From positions 14,114 to 21,776 of the forward strand of contig DHCD01000015.1 in assembly GCA_002398105.1 (NCBI GenBank): DNA of 7,663 bases. The letters run 5' to 3'. Position 1 is the first letter of the stretch; the number at the start of each line of letters is the position of its first letter. The notes below the pieces were generated by a model. That model searched no databases. It saw only the letters and a list, made by a program, of their open reading frames with translations, and was not told the origin of the DNA. This document shows, piece by piece, positions 1 through 5,838 of this stretch. A program made the translations under genes and the position numbers. The DNA is from Syntrophomonas sp. UBA4911 (GTDB taxonomy: Bacteria; Bacillota; Syntrophomonadia; Syntrophomonadales; Syntrophomonadaceae).

Positions 1-158
1 GATACAATGATGCCCTCTTTATGAATCATACTATCCAGTTCCTTAACTTGGCCCATAATTATCAGTTGCTGCTTCTCCTGCCCCACTTCAGCCAGCTGAT
101 CCAGCACCTGGTTCATGGCGTCAACCGTGCGGGCAAAATCCAATAGCAGGGATTCCAT
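1..158 (-). CDS. flgN: FlgN-type flagellar export chaperone, 5' part only (window edge)
   Basis: The first 52 codons read MESLLLDFARTVDAMNQVLD and continue as an amphipathic helix rich in Leu, Gln and Glu, as expected for the long antiparallel helices of FlgN, the cytoplasmic chaperone that keeps hook-filament junction proteins FlgK and FlgL soluble before export. No membrane segment or signal peptide is present. The gene runs off the left edge, so length and C-terminus are unknown. Two in-frame ATG codons exist, at 164 and 158. A near-consensus ribosome site, AAGGCGG, lies only 2 nt before the first but 8 nt before the second, so 158 is preferred. It begins 15 nt after the flgM stop and is surely cotranscribed with it. 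The call rests partly on position, since flgN follows flgM in Bacillus and many Clostridia; the helix alone is not diagnostic. Confidence 0.75.
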   Translation of the reverse strand, partial: MESLLLDFARTVDAMNQVLDQLAEVGQEKQQLIIMGQVKELDSMIHKEGIIV

Positions 159-173
159 CAACATCACCGCCTT

Positions 174-470
174 CTATATCAACTGGTCAACGATAGCTCT
201 GGCAATCATCTTTTCCGCCACTTCATCATCGGTTACCGCATAGGTTCCGCTTGATATCTCTTCCTGCAATTGGTTCACTTTGTCCAGGCGAATATCTTCA
301 GCCTGTTTTACAGCCTGCATAGCCCGCTGTTTGATGCGGCTTTCATTGGAAATGGCCAGTTCATCATTTTTCCCGGCTATTTTACCGAACTGCTTTTTAT
401 CCACTTTATTGGCACCCTCATTGCCGTAGATTTTCAGCAGATTCTGTACCTGAGTCCCGGAAATAATCAT
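174..470 (-). CDS. flgM: Anti-sigma-28 factor FlgM
   Basis: FlgM binds the flagellar sigma factor (SigD/FliA) and holds late flagellar and motility genes off until the hook-basal body is finished. The 98-residue product has the usual length and layout: a short start (MIISGTQVQN), a low-complexity disordered middle, the DELAISNES stretch at about 36-44, and the sigma-binding C-terminal half at about 57-96, with RLDKVNQLQEEISSGTYAV followed by a helix around VAEKMIARAI. This matches the DKV..L...I..G.Y.V....A..MI pattern of the family. I chose the ATG at 470 over the GTG at 482 because the GTG lies inside the purine-rich ribosome site AAGGTGGGGAG at 475-485. It is followed at once by flgN. A terminator at 518-544 separates it from yvyF, so it is probably expressed at least partly on its own. 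Confidence 0.9.
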   Translation of the reverse strand: MIISGTQVQNLLKIYGNEGANKVDKKQFGKIAGKNDELAISNESRIKQRAMQAVKQAEDIRLDKVNQLQEEISSGTYAVTDDEVAEKMIARAIVDQLI

Positions 471-517
471 TAGTCTCCCCACCTTACTAGTCCTCGTTCT
501 ATGAAGTATTGTCGCAG

Positions 518-544
518 AAAAAACGAAGGGGCTTAATGCCCCTT
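518..544 (-). terminator. Intrinsic terminator between yvyF and flgM
   Basis: On the minus strand AAGGGGC, a 5-nt loop ATTAA and GCCCCTT form a perfect 7-bp GC-rich stem, followed after CG by six T residues at 518-523. This is a textbook Rho-independent terminator facing the flagellar genes. It should stop most transcripts coming from comFC and yvyF, so flgM-flgN would depend on readthrough, on regulated attenuation, or on a promoter at or after the hairpin. The flgM start lies 47 nt after the T-run. Confidence 0.75.
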
Positions 545-551
545 ACAGTTA

Positions 552-581
552 ATTATATTTTAAATACTTGGTTTATCTCCA
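552..581 (-). promoter_or_regulatory. Possible sigma-A promoter just before the flgM leader hairpin
   Basis: A perfect -10 hexamer TATAAT occupies 552-557 on the minus strand. The best -35 at an 18-bp spacing is TGGAGA (576-581, 4 of 6 matches to TTGACA). Transcription would begin near 545, right at the foot of the terminator-like hairpin. The region is AT-rich, so a chance TATAAT is quite possible, and no perfect SigD promoter was found to compete with it. Confidence 0.3.
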
Positions 582-674
582 TCTTACTTATGTATTCGCT
601 ATAGTTTGCTTGCTGTTGACCGGTCCGTCGAACTACTCCCCTGCCTAATTATGACTGTTTCAGAATACAGCATT

Positions 675-1106
675 TTACAAATCCTCTCCCTCTCCTTTAA
701 TGTGCATCCTCTCTTTCCCTTTGCCCCGGGGTTTTACTTCCGGTTCGGGTGCCTGCACCCGACGGACAGGAGGGATGAGGCCCTTGATTTCCGCCCCCAA
801 TTTTTTTAAACAGGTTTCACAGAATCTTCCGCTGGGAATAGTTTTGCCGCAGCGCTCACACATGGTGGTATAGGACAGACCTCGGGAAATCAATCTGCCG
901 TCACGAAGAAACTGGAGAATCTTATCTTCATCTATCTCTGTTGCTTCGGCCACTTCGGACACACTGGCACCGGGATGTTCACGAACATAACGACGGACAA
1001 CCGCGTAATCATCATCTTCTTTTTCCAGACATTTATTGCAAATGTCCCTCCCCTGATAGGCAAAAACTCTTCCGCAGATGGGGCAATTTCTGAGATCAGG
1101 TGCCAT
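675..1106 (-). CDS. yvyF: YvyF-family flagellar operon protein (double zinc ribbon with helix-turn-helix)
   Basis: The 143-residue protein has a CPIC...CNKC zinc ribbon (Cys 8, 11, 23, 26), a helical segment at about 36-71 that reads like a winged or MerR-type helix-turn-helix (ASVSEVAEATEIDEDKILQF), a second Cys quartet (83, 86, 96, 99) and a basic, proline-rich tail. This arrangement matches the Firmicute 'flagellar operon protein' family typified by B. subtilis YvyF, found between comFC and flgM as here. Its molecular role is not established; the architecture suggests a nucleic-acid-binding or regulatory protein acting in the cytoplasm. The ATG at 1106 has the ribosome site GGGAGG 8 nt upstream. 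It starts 27 nt after comFC ends, so the two are cotranscribed, and it is followed by 204 bp that include a terminator. Confidence 0.85.
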   Translation of the reverse strand: MAPDLRNCPICGRVFAYQGRDICNKCLEKEDDDYAVVRRYVREHPGASVSEVAEATEIDEDKILQFLRDGRLISRGLSYTTMCERCGKTIPSGRFCETCLKKLGAEIKGLIPPVRRVQAPEPEVKPRGKGKERMHIKGEGEDL

Positions 1107-1133
1107 GTTATCAACCTCCCTGCTTAGAAATAA

Positions 1134-1853
1134 CTAGAAACCAATGCCGGTAGCCCAGGTGATTACGCAGACCCGGGCAGCTTCGGCTTCCAGCAGCGTG
1201 CGGGTGCACTCTTTGCTGGTAGAACCGGTAGTATACACATCATCTACCAATAATATATTCTTTCTATATATTTTACCACTATCCTGTACCACAAAGGCAC
1301 AAAGTAGATTTTTTTCCCGCTCTTCTTTGCTCAATTCCCTTTGGGCCGGGGTTTCTTTTACCCTTTTTAAAACGCCGGCATTCATTTTAAGCCGAAGCTC
1401 CTTGCCGATCTGGCGTCCCAGCTCTTCAGTCTGGTTAAATCCCCTCTGTTTCAGGTGGGCATAGGAAGCAGGCACCGGAACAATCAGATCAATAGGCCAG
1501 AAACGCGGTTCCTCTCTTATCACCTGAGCCATCATATGTCCCATCCTTACCGCCAGATGGCGCCGGCACATAAATTTAAGCACCTTGATCGCGATACGGT
1601 AAGGTTCATCATAAGGTCCTACCGCCCTGGCGATGTCAAATAGCGGCGGGGTGCTGCGGCACTCTGCGCATAACCCCGTTCCTGCTTCCAGGTATTTACC
1701 ACACTTATCACAAATCGGCAGACTTTCCCGCATCAGCTGCAGATTATTTTCACATTCCTCGCACCAGGGGCATCTGGTGCTGTATCGGCCTGCCTTCCGG
1801 CAAATGCAGCAGGCCTGTTGAGGAAAAATAATATCCATTATTAAGTTCTGCAT
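1134..1853 (-). CDS. comFC: ComFC amidophosphoribosyltransferase-like competence protein
   Basis: This 239-residue protein is a ComF family member needed for natural DNA uptake in bacteria where it has been tested. It works with the ComFA ATPase on the cytoplasmic side, handling incoming single-stranded DNA. Visible parts are an N-terminal zinc-finger region with Cys 15/16/18, 28/31/34, 48/51 and 62/65; the family signatures LIVPVP (123-128) and RGFNQ (137-141); the TPAQRELSKEEREKNL stretch (168-183); and the type I phosphoribosyltransferase loop ILLVDDVYTTGST (200-212). All are intact and the length is normal. The ATG at 1853 has GAGGTG 5 nt upstream. The gene is followed closely by yvyF. 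ComFA and ComFB are not beside it, so a complete uptake machine must be encoded elsewhere, or the protein serves another purpose. Many non-competent bacteria keep comFC. Confidence 0.92.
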   Translation of the reverse strand: MQNLIMDIIFPQQACCICRKAGRYSTRCPWCEECENNLQLMRESLPICDKCGKYLEAGTGLCAECRSTPPLFDIARAVGPYDEPYRIAIKVLKFMCRRHLAVRMGHMMAQVIREEPRFWPIDLIVPVPASYAHLKQRGFNQTEELGRQIGKELRLKMNAGVLKRVKETPAQRELSKEEREKNLLCAFVVQDSGKIYRKNILLVDDVYTTGSTSKECTRTLLEAEAARVCVITWATGIGF

Positions 1854-1871
1854 ATGAACACCTCGGCTTAA

Positions 1872-1902
1872 AATATACTCGCTTCCATTGTGGCCCTGTC
1901 AA
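1872..1902 (-). promoter_or_regulatory. Possible second promoter close to comFC
   Basis: A perfect TTGACA (-35) at 1897-1902 is followed by TATATT (-10, 5 of 6) at 1872-1877, but with a long 19-bp spacer. The transcript would start about 12 nt before the comFC start, barely including the ribosome site at 1859-1864. This is weaker than the candidate at 1971-1979. Confidence 0.22.
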
Positions 1903-1923
1903 TGGGCAAGTAAATAAAAATAA

Positions 1924-1957
1924 TCGTATGAACGCTTTGGCATCATCATCCATACGA
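1924..1957 (-). repeat. Inverted repeat in the comFC leader
   Basis: TCGTATG and CATACGA form a perfect 7-bp inverted repeat around a 20-nt interior carrying a GAT triplet run. On the minus strand it is followed by an A/T-rich stretch, TTATTTTTATTT, which gives it a terminator-like outline, although the stem is only moderately stable and the loop is large. It lies downstream of the promoter-like sequence at 1971-1979 and would be transcribed in the comFC leader. It could instead be an operator for a dimeric protein. The symmetry is seen directly; the function is unknown. Confidence 0.4.
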
Positions 1958-1970
1958 CTAATTTAATGAC

Positions 1971-1979
1971 AGTATAACA
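1971..1979 (-). promoter_or_regulatory. Extended -10 promoter candidate for comFC-yvyF
   Basis: The minus strand reads TGTTATACT, a TG-N extended -10 with TATACT matching TATAAT at 5 of 6 positions. It sits in an AT-rich tract typical of promoters and has no good -35, which extended -10 promoters can do without. Initiation near 1964 would give a leader of about 110 nt before comFC containing the inverted repeat at 1924-1957. The 207-bp gap between the upstream gene and comFC supports a separate promoter here. Confidence 0.4.
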
Positions 1980-2060
1980 TAAGTTGTTAAGATTTATATA
2001 AATTTTGGCTGAACCGCCTGTTTCTTGCAGCAGAATAACCAATACAATTGCCCGAATAGT

Positions 2061-2360
2061 CTAAATAAAATTACGTCCCAAATTGTAATATATTATGGAA
2101 GGATTTTTTCTGACCAGACTTTTCATAAAAACCCTATGCAGCTGTTCATTATGGGGAGCGACAGCATGGATGATCAACCTGTCCCGGGTTTGAAGATGCC
2201 TCAGTATCTTCCTTATGGTGATCTCAATATCATCTTCATCCCTCAGGTAAATATTAACATCGGTATAATCGGAGGTATTCCCATATCTGCTGGCTGCTAT
2301 CATAACCAGCATGATCGCCATCCATATGGCGAAACTCAGAAGTTTAAGCAAAATGACCAC
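2061..2360 (-). CDS. Small membrane-anchored protein of unknown function
   Basis: I do not recognise this 99-residue protein with certainty. Residues 2-23 (VILLKLLSFAIWMAIMLVMI) form one clear membrane-spanning or signal-anchor helix. The remaining 75 or so residues alternate strand-like and helix-like segments: VNIYLR (35-40), a helix at 45-57, RLIIHAVA (61-68), a helix at 72-84 and SIIYYNL (88-94). That beta-alpha-beta-alpha-beta rhythm could be the start of a glycosyltransferase-A-like fold, but no DXD metal motif is visible, so this is only a suggestion. Coding is supported by an ideal AGGAGG ribosome site 7 nt before the GTG start and by the absence of a better reading. It lies 105 bp downstream of degU, in the same direction, in the interval where Bacillus carries yviA, comFA and comFB; it resembles none of them. 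Confidence 0.75.
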   Translation of the reverse strand: MVILLKLLSFAIWMAIMLVMIAASRYGNTSDYTDVNIYLRDEDDIEITIRKILRHLQTRDRLIIHAVAPHNEQLHRVFMKSLVRKNPSIIYYNLGRNFI

Positions 2361-2367
2361 AAAAAAA

Positions 2368-2373
2368 CCTCCT
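2368..2373 (-). promoter_or_regulatory. Ribosome binding site fixing a GTG start
   Basis: A perfect AGGAGG lies exactly 7 nt from the GTG at 2360. The spacer consists of seven T residues. This site decides the start of the unknown 99-codon gene and is the strongest argument that it is real. Confidence 0.8.
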
Positions 2374-2465
2374 CTTAGCCGCTTAATGTATAATATGCAG
2401 GCTGGAGGCTACTTGAGTACTGTTTTAAGGTTGTGGTCAGGAAAACTGGTTATAATATATCTTAT

Positions 2466-3110
2466 CTAAGCCTCATCACTGACAATATTGTTCTTCAAAC
2501 AATAGACTGCCGCCTGGGTGCGGTCTTTTACTCCCAGTTTGCGGAAAATATTGGTCAGGTGGTTTTTAACGGTTTTTTCACTGATAAACATAGCTTCTGC
2601 CATCTCTTTATTAGTATGACCCTTGACCAGCAAGGTCAGCACATCCTTCTCTCTCTTAGTCAGGCGTATATCGTTCTTCTTCTTGTCGTTGCGGGCCAAT
2701 TCCCGTACCAGGCGATTGGCCACCCGGGGATGGATAACTACTTCACCCTGCATCACCCGGTTTATGGTGTCGATCAGCTCGCTGCCGGCCACATCCTTCA
2801 GCACATAGGCGGAAACCCCGGCTCTGACCATCTCCACTACTTCCTCGTCCTCGTAAATAGTCAGGGCAATCACATGGATGGACGGGAGCTCCTTTTTAAT
2901 TACCCGGGTAGCCACAATACCATCGGTACCGGGCATATTGACATCCATCAGAATAACGTCCGGCTTTTCCTTGCGGGCGATATTGATGGCGCCCTGTCCG
3001 TCGCCAACTTCGGTAACTATCTCTATATTCTCGTTCAGTTCCAGTAGTTTTCTTAAACCTTCTCTAACCAGTACATGGTCGTCAGCTATTAAGACCCTTA
3101 TTTTATCCAA
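2466..3110 (-). CDS. degU: DegU-type response regulator (NarL/FixJ family)
   Basis: The 214-residue protein is a two-component response regulator, partner of the adjacent DegS kinase. The receiver domain spans about 3-120 with the acidic pair D10-D11, phospho-acceptor D56 in VILMDVNMPGTDG, T84 and K105. A linker leads to a LuxR-type helix-turn-helix at about 150-205 (LTKREKDVLTLLVKGHTNKEMAEAMF, with SEKTVKNHLTNIFRKLGV as recognition region). D56 coincides with the number of the DegU phosphorylation site in B. subtilis. In Bacillus, DegU controls exoenzymes, competence and motility by degree of phosphorylation; comFC and flagellar genes lie directly downstream here, which fits. The start is a TTG, overlapping the degS end by 8 nt, with GGAGG 6 nt upstream, so translation is likely coupled. 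Other NarL-family regulators look similar; the DegS neighbour makes DegU the best name. Confidence 0.92.
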   Translation of the reverse strand: MDKIRVLIADDHVLVREGLRKLLELNENIEIVTEVGDGQGAINIARKEKPDVILMDVNMPGTDGIVATRVIKKELPSIHVIALTIYEDEEVVEMVRAGVSAYVLKDVAGSELIDTINRVMQGEVVIHPRVANRLVRELARNDKKKNDIRLTKREKDVLTLLVKGHTNKEMAEAMFISEKTVKNHLTNIFRKLGVKDRTQAAVYCLKNNIVSDEA

Positions 3111-4284
3111 CTTCGGCCTCCCCTTCCAACGGCACTGTTATAATTACCTGGGTACCTGATCCCGGTGTTGAAATGATATCAAGCTTTCCTCTAAACAGGC
3201 TGACCCGCTCCTTCATACCCAGAATTCCATAGCTCTCTTTATTTCTGCTGGCATCCAGATCAAAACCCCTTCCTTCATCTCTGATTACCAGAGTAAGTAC
3301 CTTGCCATTATCCTCAAGTTTAACCATAGCCCGCTTAACCCCCGCATGTTTGCGGATATTGGTTATAGCTTCCTGCACCAGCCGGAATAACGCAATCTCC
3401 AGAGACAGCTCGTATTGCCTTTCCTGTCCTATTTGCAAGAACTCAATGGTAAAATTATACTTGGCTTCATAATCATTAAAATAATCCGTCAGGGTCGTAC
3501 TAAAACTATTTTGATGCAGCAAAGAAGGCTTCAGGTCAAACATAATGCGCCGTATATCGGCCAAAGTTTCCTTTCCCATATCTTTGACATTATCAATCTC
3601 GCTATAAATACTCCTGACATCCTGGTCCCATAACCTTTGCATCAGATCCAGCCGGATCAACATCCCGGCCATACTTTGGGCGGGACCGTCATGCAGGTCC
3701 CGGGCTATTTTCCTGCGTTCGGCTTCCTGGGATTCAATTATCCAAGTAACCATCTGCTGCTGCCGGTATGATTCCTCAATGGTATCATATATTTTTTCGA
3801 CATTTCCACGCAAAATCTTTAGTGCCAGACCGGTATTTTGTAAAAAATTATTGGCCTTCAGTCCTATCTCTTTAAACTTTTTAATCTGACGATTTAATTC
3901 ATCCCGGCGACGGCGCAAATAAACCTCATTTTGCCGAAGGTCAATCAACTTCACCTGCAGTTCCCGGGCTTTTTCATAGGCCTCCTGTATATGTTCCTGG
4001 GAATAAGAAAGGAAATCGCGGCTTACATCCATAAGCCGCAATCGGGCATAGCGTTCCATTTTTTCAAATTTATCCACTTCCAGGATAACCTGTCGGGTCT
4101 GCATCTCAACTTCCTCCAGGTCTAATTGCAGAGAGATATAAATGTCATTGCATTCCTCGGCAATATCAAAAATATCGTCGCGGCCATGCTCCAGGGTCTC
4201 CATCACTTGCGCTAAAATCTTATCCAGTTGGGTAAGCTGCTCCGGCTGTTCTTCCCCGTTCAGGCAGTTGTCATCTTTACCCAT
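3103..4284 (-). CDS. degS: DegS-type cytoplasmic sensor histidine kinase
   Basis: The 393-residue protein has no membrane segment. Residues 20-180 form the long coiled-coil DegS sensor region (for example YEKARELQVKL near 103-113). The HisKA_3 dimerisation domain follows, with the phospho-accepting H198 in ARDLHDGPAQ. The HATPase domain shows the N box QEAITNIRKHA (304-314), DEGRGFD (336-342), GILGMKER (353-360) and GSGT (375-378). It autophosphorylates and transfers phosphate to DegU. Length and layout match B. subtilis DegS (about 385 residues), which senses signals inside the cell. The ATG at 4284 has an AAGGGA ribosome site 7 nt upstream. It begins 19 nt after the phosphohexomutase gene ends and overlaps degU, so all three are probably on one message. 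All catalytic boxes are intact. Confidence 0.95.
   Translation of the reverse strand: MGKDDNCLNGEEQPEQLTQLDKILAQVMETLEHGRDDIFDIAEECNDIYISLQLDLEEVEMQTRQVILEVDKFEKMERYARLRLMDVSRDFLSYSQEHIQEAYEKARELQVKLIDLRQNEVYLRRRRDELNRQIKKFKEIGLKANNFLQNTGLALKILRGNVEKIYDTIEESYRQQQMVTWIIESQEAERRKIARDLHDGPAQSMAGMLIRLDLMQRLWDQDVRSIYSEIDNVKDMGKETLADIRRIMFDLKPSLLHQNSFSTTLTDYFNDYEAKYNFTIEFLQIGQERQYELSLEIALFRLVQEAITNIRKHAGVKRAMVKLEDNGKVLTLVIRDEGRGFDLDASRNKESYGILGMKERVSLFRGKLDIISTPGSGTQVIITVPLEGEAEVG
3117..3123 (-). promoter_or_regulatory. Ribosome binding site fixing the TTG start of degU
   Basis: GGGGAGG lies 6 nt before TTG at 3110 and inside the last codons of degS. No in-frame ATG or GTG is nearby that would keep the first beta strand (KIRVLIADD), so this site settles the unusual start codon. 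Confidence 0.75.
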
Positions 4285-4303
4285 ACCAAAGTCCCTTCCC
4301 CAA

Positions 4304-5731
4304 TCAGTCCGTCAGCCCCAGGCTGCGGCTGACCTCTTCCTGAATAGCCTCCATCATACTCTTATCGCCGGCTTCCACATAGACCCGAAAAAGCGGTTCG
4401 GTGCCTGAGGGGCGAACCAGCACCCAGCTGCCGTCTTCCAGCACTATCTTGCTGCCTTCCACCCGGCTCAGGGAATCAACCTTAAGTCCGGCCACCGTTT
4501 TGGGAGAATAATCAGCTATCTTTTCCAATATCAAATTCTTATCTTCATTGCTGACTTCTATATCGGTACGGCGGCTCTGTACCGTGCCATATTCGTTCGT
4601 CAGGTCCCCGCTTGATTCCTCCAGGCTCTTGCCGTTATAAGCCACCATTTCCGCTGCCAGCAGGCAGGCCAAAATACCGTCCTTTTCAGGAATATGCCCA
4701 AAGATACTGAGCCCGCCGCTTTCCTCCCCGCCCAGCATACAAGCCTTATCCCGCAAAGCCTCACCGATATACTTAAATCCTACCGGGGTTTCTATAACAC
4801 TCAGGCCATTTTTCCTGGCAATCCGGTCCAGCATATGAGTGGTGGCCAGGCTTCTGCATACCGGTCCGCGGAAGCTGCGGGTCTTTATCAGGTGATCCAG
4901 TAAAAGACTCATAAAGCGGTTGGCATTAATAAATTCTCCATTCCGGTCAATTATGCCGAAACGATCCGCATCACCATCCAGGGCTAAGCCCAGATCAGCC
5001 TCGTAAGCCAGGACCGCCCGGCGCAAATCACCAAGATTGCCCGCGGTAGGCTCAGGCAGATTACCGCCGAAAAAAGCATCCCGGTAATTATTAATAGCCC
5101 TTACCTCACATCCCAGCTCGGCAAGAATTTGATCAAGATAGCCGATCCCGGCGCCGAACATGGGATTTACCACCACTTTTAAAGACTTTTGCCCGAAGTA
5201 TTCACCCTTTATCAACTTCAGCAGGTGGCTGCGATATTCGCGTTCTATTTCACATTCTTCATATAAACCCAGTTTAACCGCTTCCGCCAGATCCAGCTCA
5301 TAGACTTTACCCTCGCTTAAAACCCGGTTGACTTCCTTTTCAATAACATCCGTGATATCAGGCAGAGCCGGGCCGGCATATTCCGGTATAAATTTGATTC
5401 CCGAATAATAATAAGGATTATGACTGGCCGTTATCATTATGGCCCCGCTGGTTTCTTTTTCCCAAACGGTGAAAGCCGTAACCGGAGTCGGACCAGCCTT
5501 CTTGAGCAGAATCACCTTGATTCCGTTTCCTGCCATCACCCGGGCGCACTCCTGCGCAAATTGCTCCGCCATAAAACGGTTGTCGCAACCTATGACAATG
5601 CCCTTTTTCCCTAGATTATTGCAGTTTATATAACTGGCGATTCCCTGTGTCACCGCTCGGCAATTGGCAAAAGTAAAATCCTTGGCAATAATTGCCCGCC
5701 AACCATCAGTTCCAAACTTTATGGGCGCCAT
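4304..5731 (-). CDS. Phosphohexomutase (phosphoglucomutase/phosphomannomutase family)
   Basis: The 475-residue alpha-D-phosphohexomutase interconverts hexose 1- and 6-phosphates (glucose and/or mannose) through a phosphoserine. Numbered from ATG 5731, it shows the N-terminal FGTDGWRA motif, the catalytic loop TASHNP with S103, the metal-binding DGDADR at 252-257, the sugar-specificity loop GEESGG at 335-340 and the phosphate-binding RPSGTEP at 440-446. All four domains are complete. The FGTDGW start and length near 475 point to the general phosphoglucomutase/phosphomannomutase group rather than GlmM (about 450 residues, FGTDGVRG), but substrate cannot be fixed from sequence. ATG 5731 is chosen because AAGGAGG is 6 nt upstream; the in-frame TTG at 5734 is too close. 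A strong promoter lies at 5787-5816, and degS follows after 19 nt. The product could feed envelope polysaccharide precursors along with the neighbouring epimerase. Confidence 0.93.
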   Translation of the reverse strand: MAPIKFGTDGWRAIIAKDFTFANCRAVTQGIASYINCNNLGKKGIVIGCDNRFMAEQFAQECARVMAGNGIKVILLKKAGPTPVTAFTVWEKETSGAIMITASHNPYYYSGIKFIPEYAGPALPDITDVIEKEVNRVLSEGKVYELDLAEAVKLGLYEECEIEREYRSHLLKLIKGEYFGQKSLKVVVNPMFGAGIGYLDQILAELGCEVRAINNYRDAFFGGNLPEPTAGNLGDLRRAVLAYEADLGLALDGDADRFGIIDRNGEFINANRFMSLLLDHLIKTRSFRGPVCRSLATTHMLDRIARKNGLSVIETPVGFKYIGEALRDKACMLGGEESGGLSIFGHIPEKDGILACLLAAEMVAYNGKSLEESSGDLTNEYGTVQSRRTDIEVSNEDKNLILEKIADYSPKTVAGLKVDSLSRVEGSKIVLEDGSWVLVRPSGTEPLFRVYVEAGDKSMMEAIQEEVSRSLGLTD

Positions 5732-5786
5732 CAATATCCTCCTTAAAGAACTGTACTAAGGTTTTGCCCTTGTTACCATCACCATC

Positions 5787-5816
5787 ATAATAAGTTATCC
5801 TGTTAATACTTGTCAA
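5787..5816 (-). promoter_or_regulatory. Sigma-A promoter for the phosphohexomutase-degS-degU operon
   Basis: A perfect TTGACA (5811-5816) and TATTAT (5787-5792, 5 of 6) are separated by 18 bp. Transcription would start near 5780, leaving a leader of about 50 nt before the ATG at 5731. It is the best-matched promoter in the window. Because degS and degU follow without a gap large enough for another promoter, it probably drives the two-component system too. Confidence 0.65.
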
Positions 5817-5838
5817 AGCATGCTACAGACTAATAGCG

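Noticed and set aside
174..482. Longer FlgM starting at GTG 482
   Set aside because: The GTG is inside the purine-rich ribosome site serving the ATG at 470, and the extra four residues are not typical of the family.
621..640. Spo0A-box-like CGTCGAA at about 625-631
   Set aside because: It matches six of seven bases of TGTCGAA but is isolated, and a 7-bp motif at this stringency is expected by chance.
545..674. Cyclic-di-GMP or other riboswitch in the spacer before flgM
   Set aside because: I looked for GEMM-type conserved blocks and for a multi-stem fold before the terminator and found none; only the single hairpin is convincing.
1750..1953. A 67-codon minus-strand frame starting in the comFC leader and overlapping the comFC start
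   Set aside because: It has no good ribosome site and its second half is comFC read out of frame. A short leader peptide role is not supported.
2361..2367. Seven-T tract before the GTG start as a phase-variation or slippage site
   Set aside because: Seven bases is short for slippage control, and the tract lies outside the coding frame, where it would only change ribosome-site spacing slightly.
2025..2378. A 117-codon plus-strand frame opposite the unknown small gene
   Set aside because: The minus-strand reading has a perfect AGGAGG site, a membrane helix and the same direction as its neighbours; the plus-strand product is low-complexity and unlike a protein family.
2433..3047. A 204-codon open frame on the plus strand opposite degU, and a similar 194-codon frame at 6424-7008 opposite wecB
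   Set aside because: Both lie wholly antisense to well-recognised genes, have odd His/Gln/Asn-rich composition, show no domain and have no clear ribosome site.
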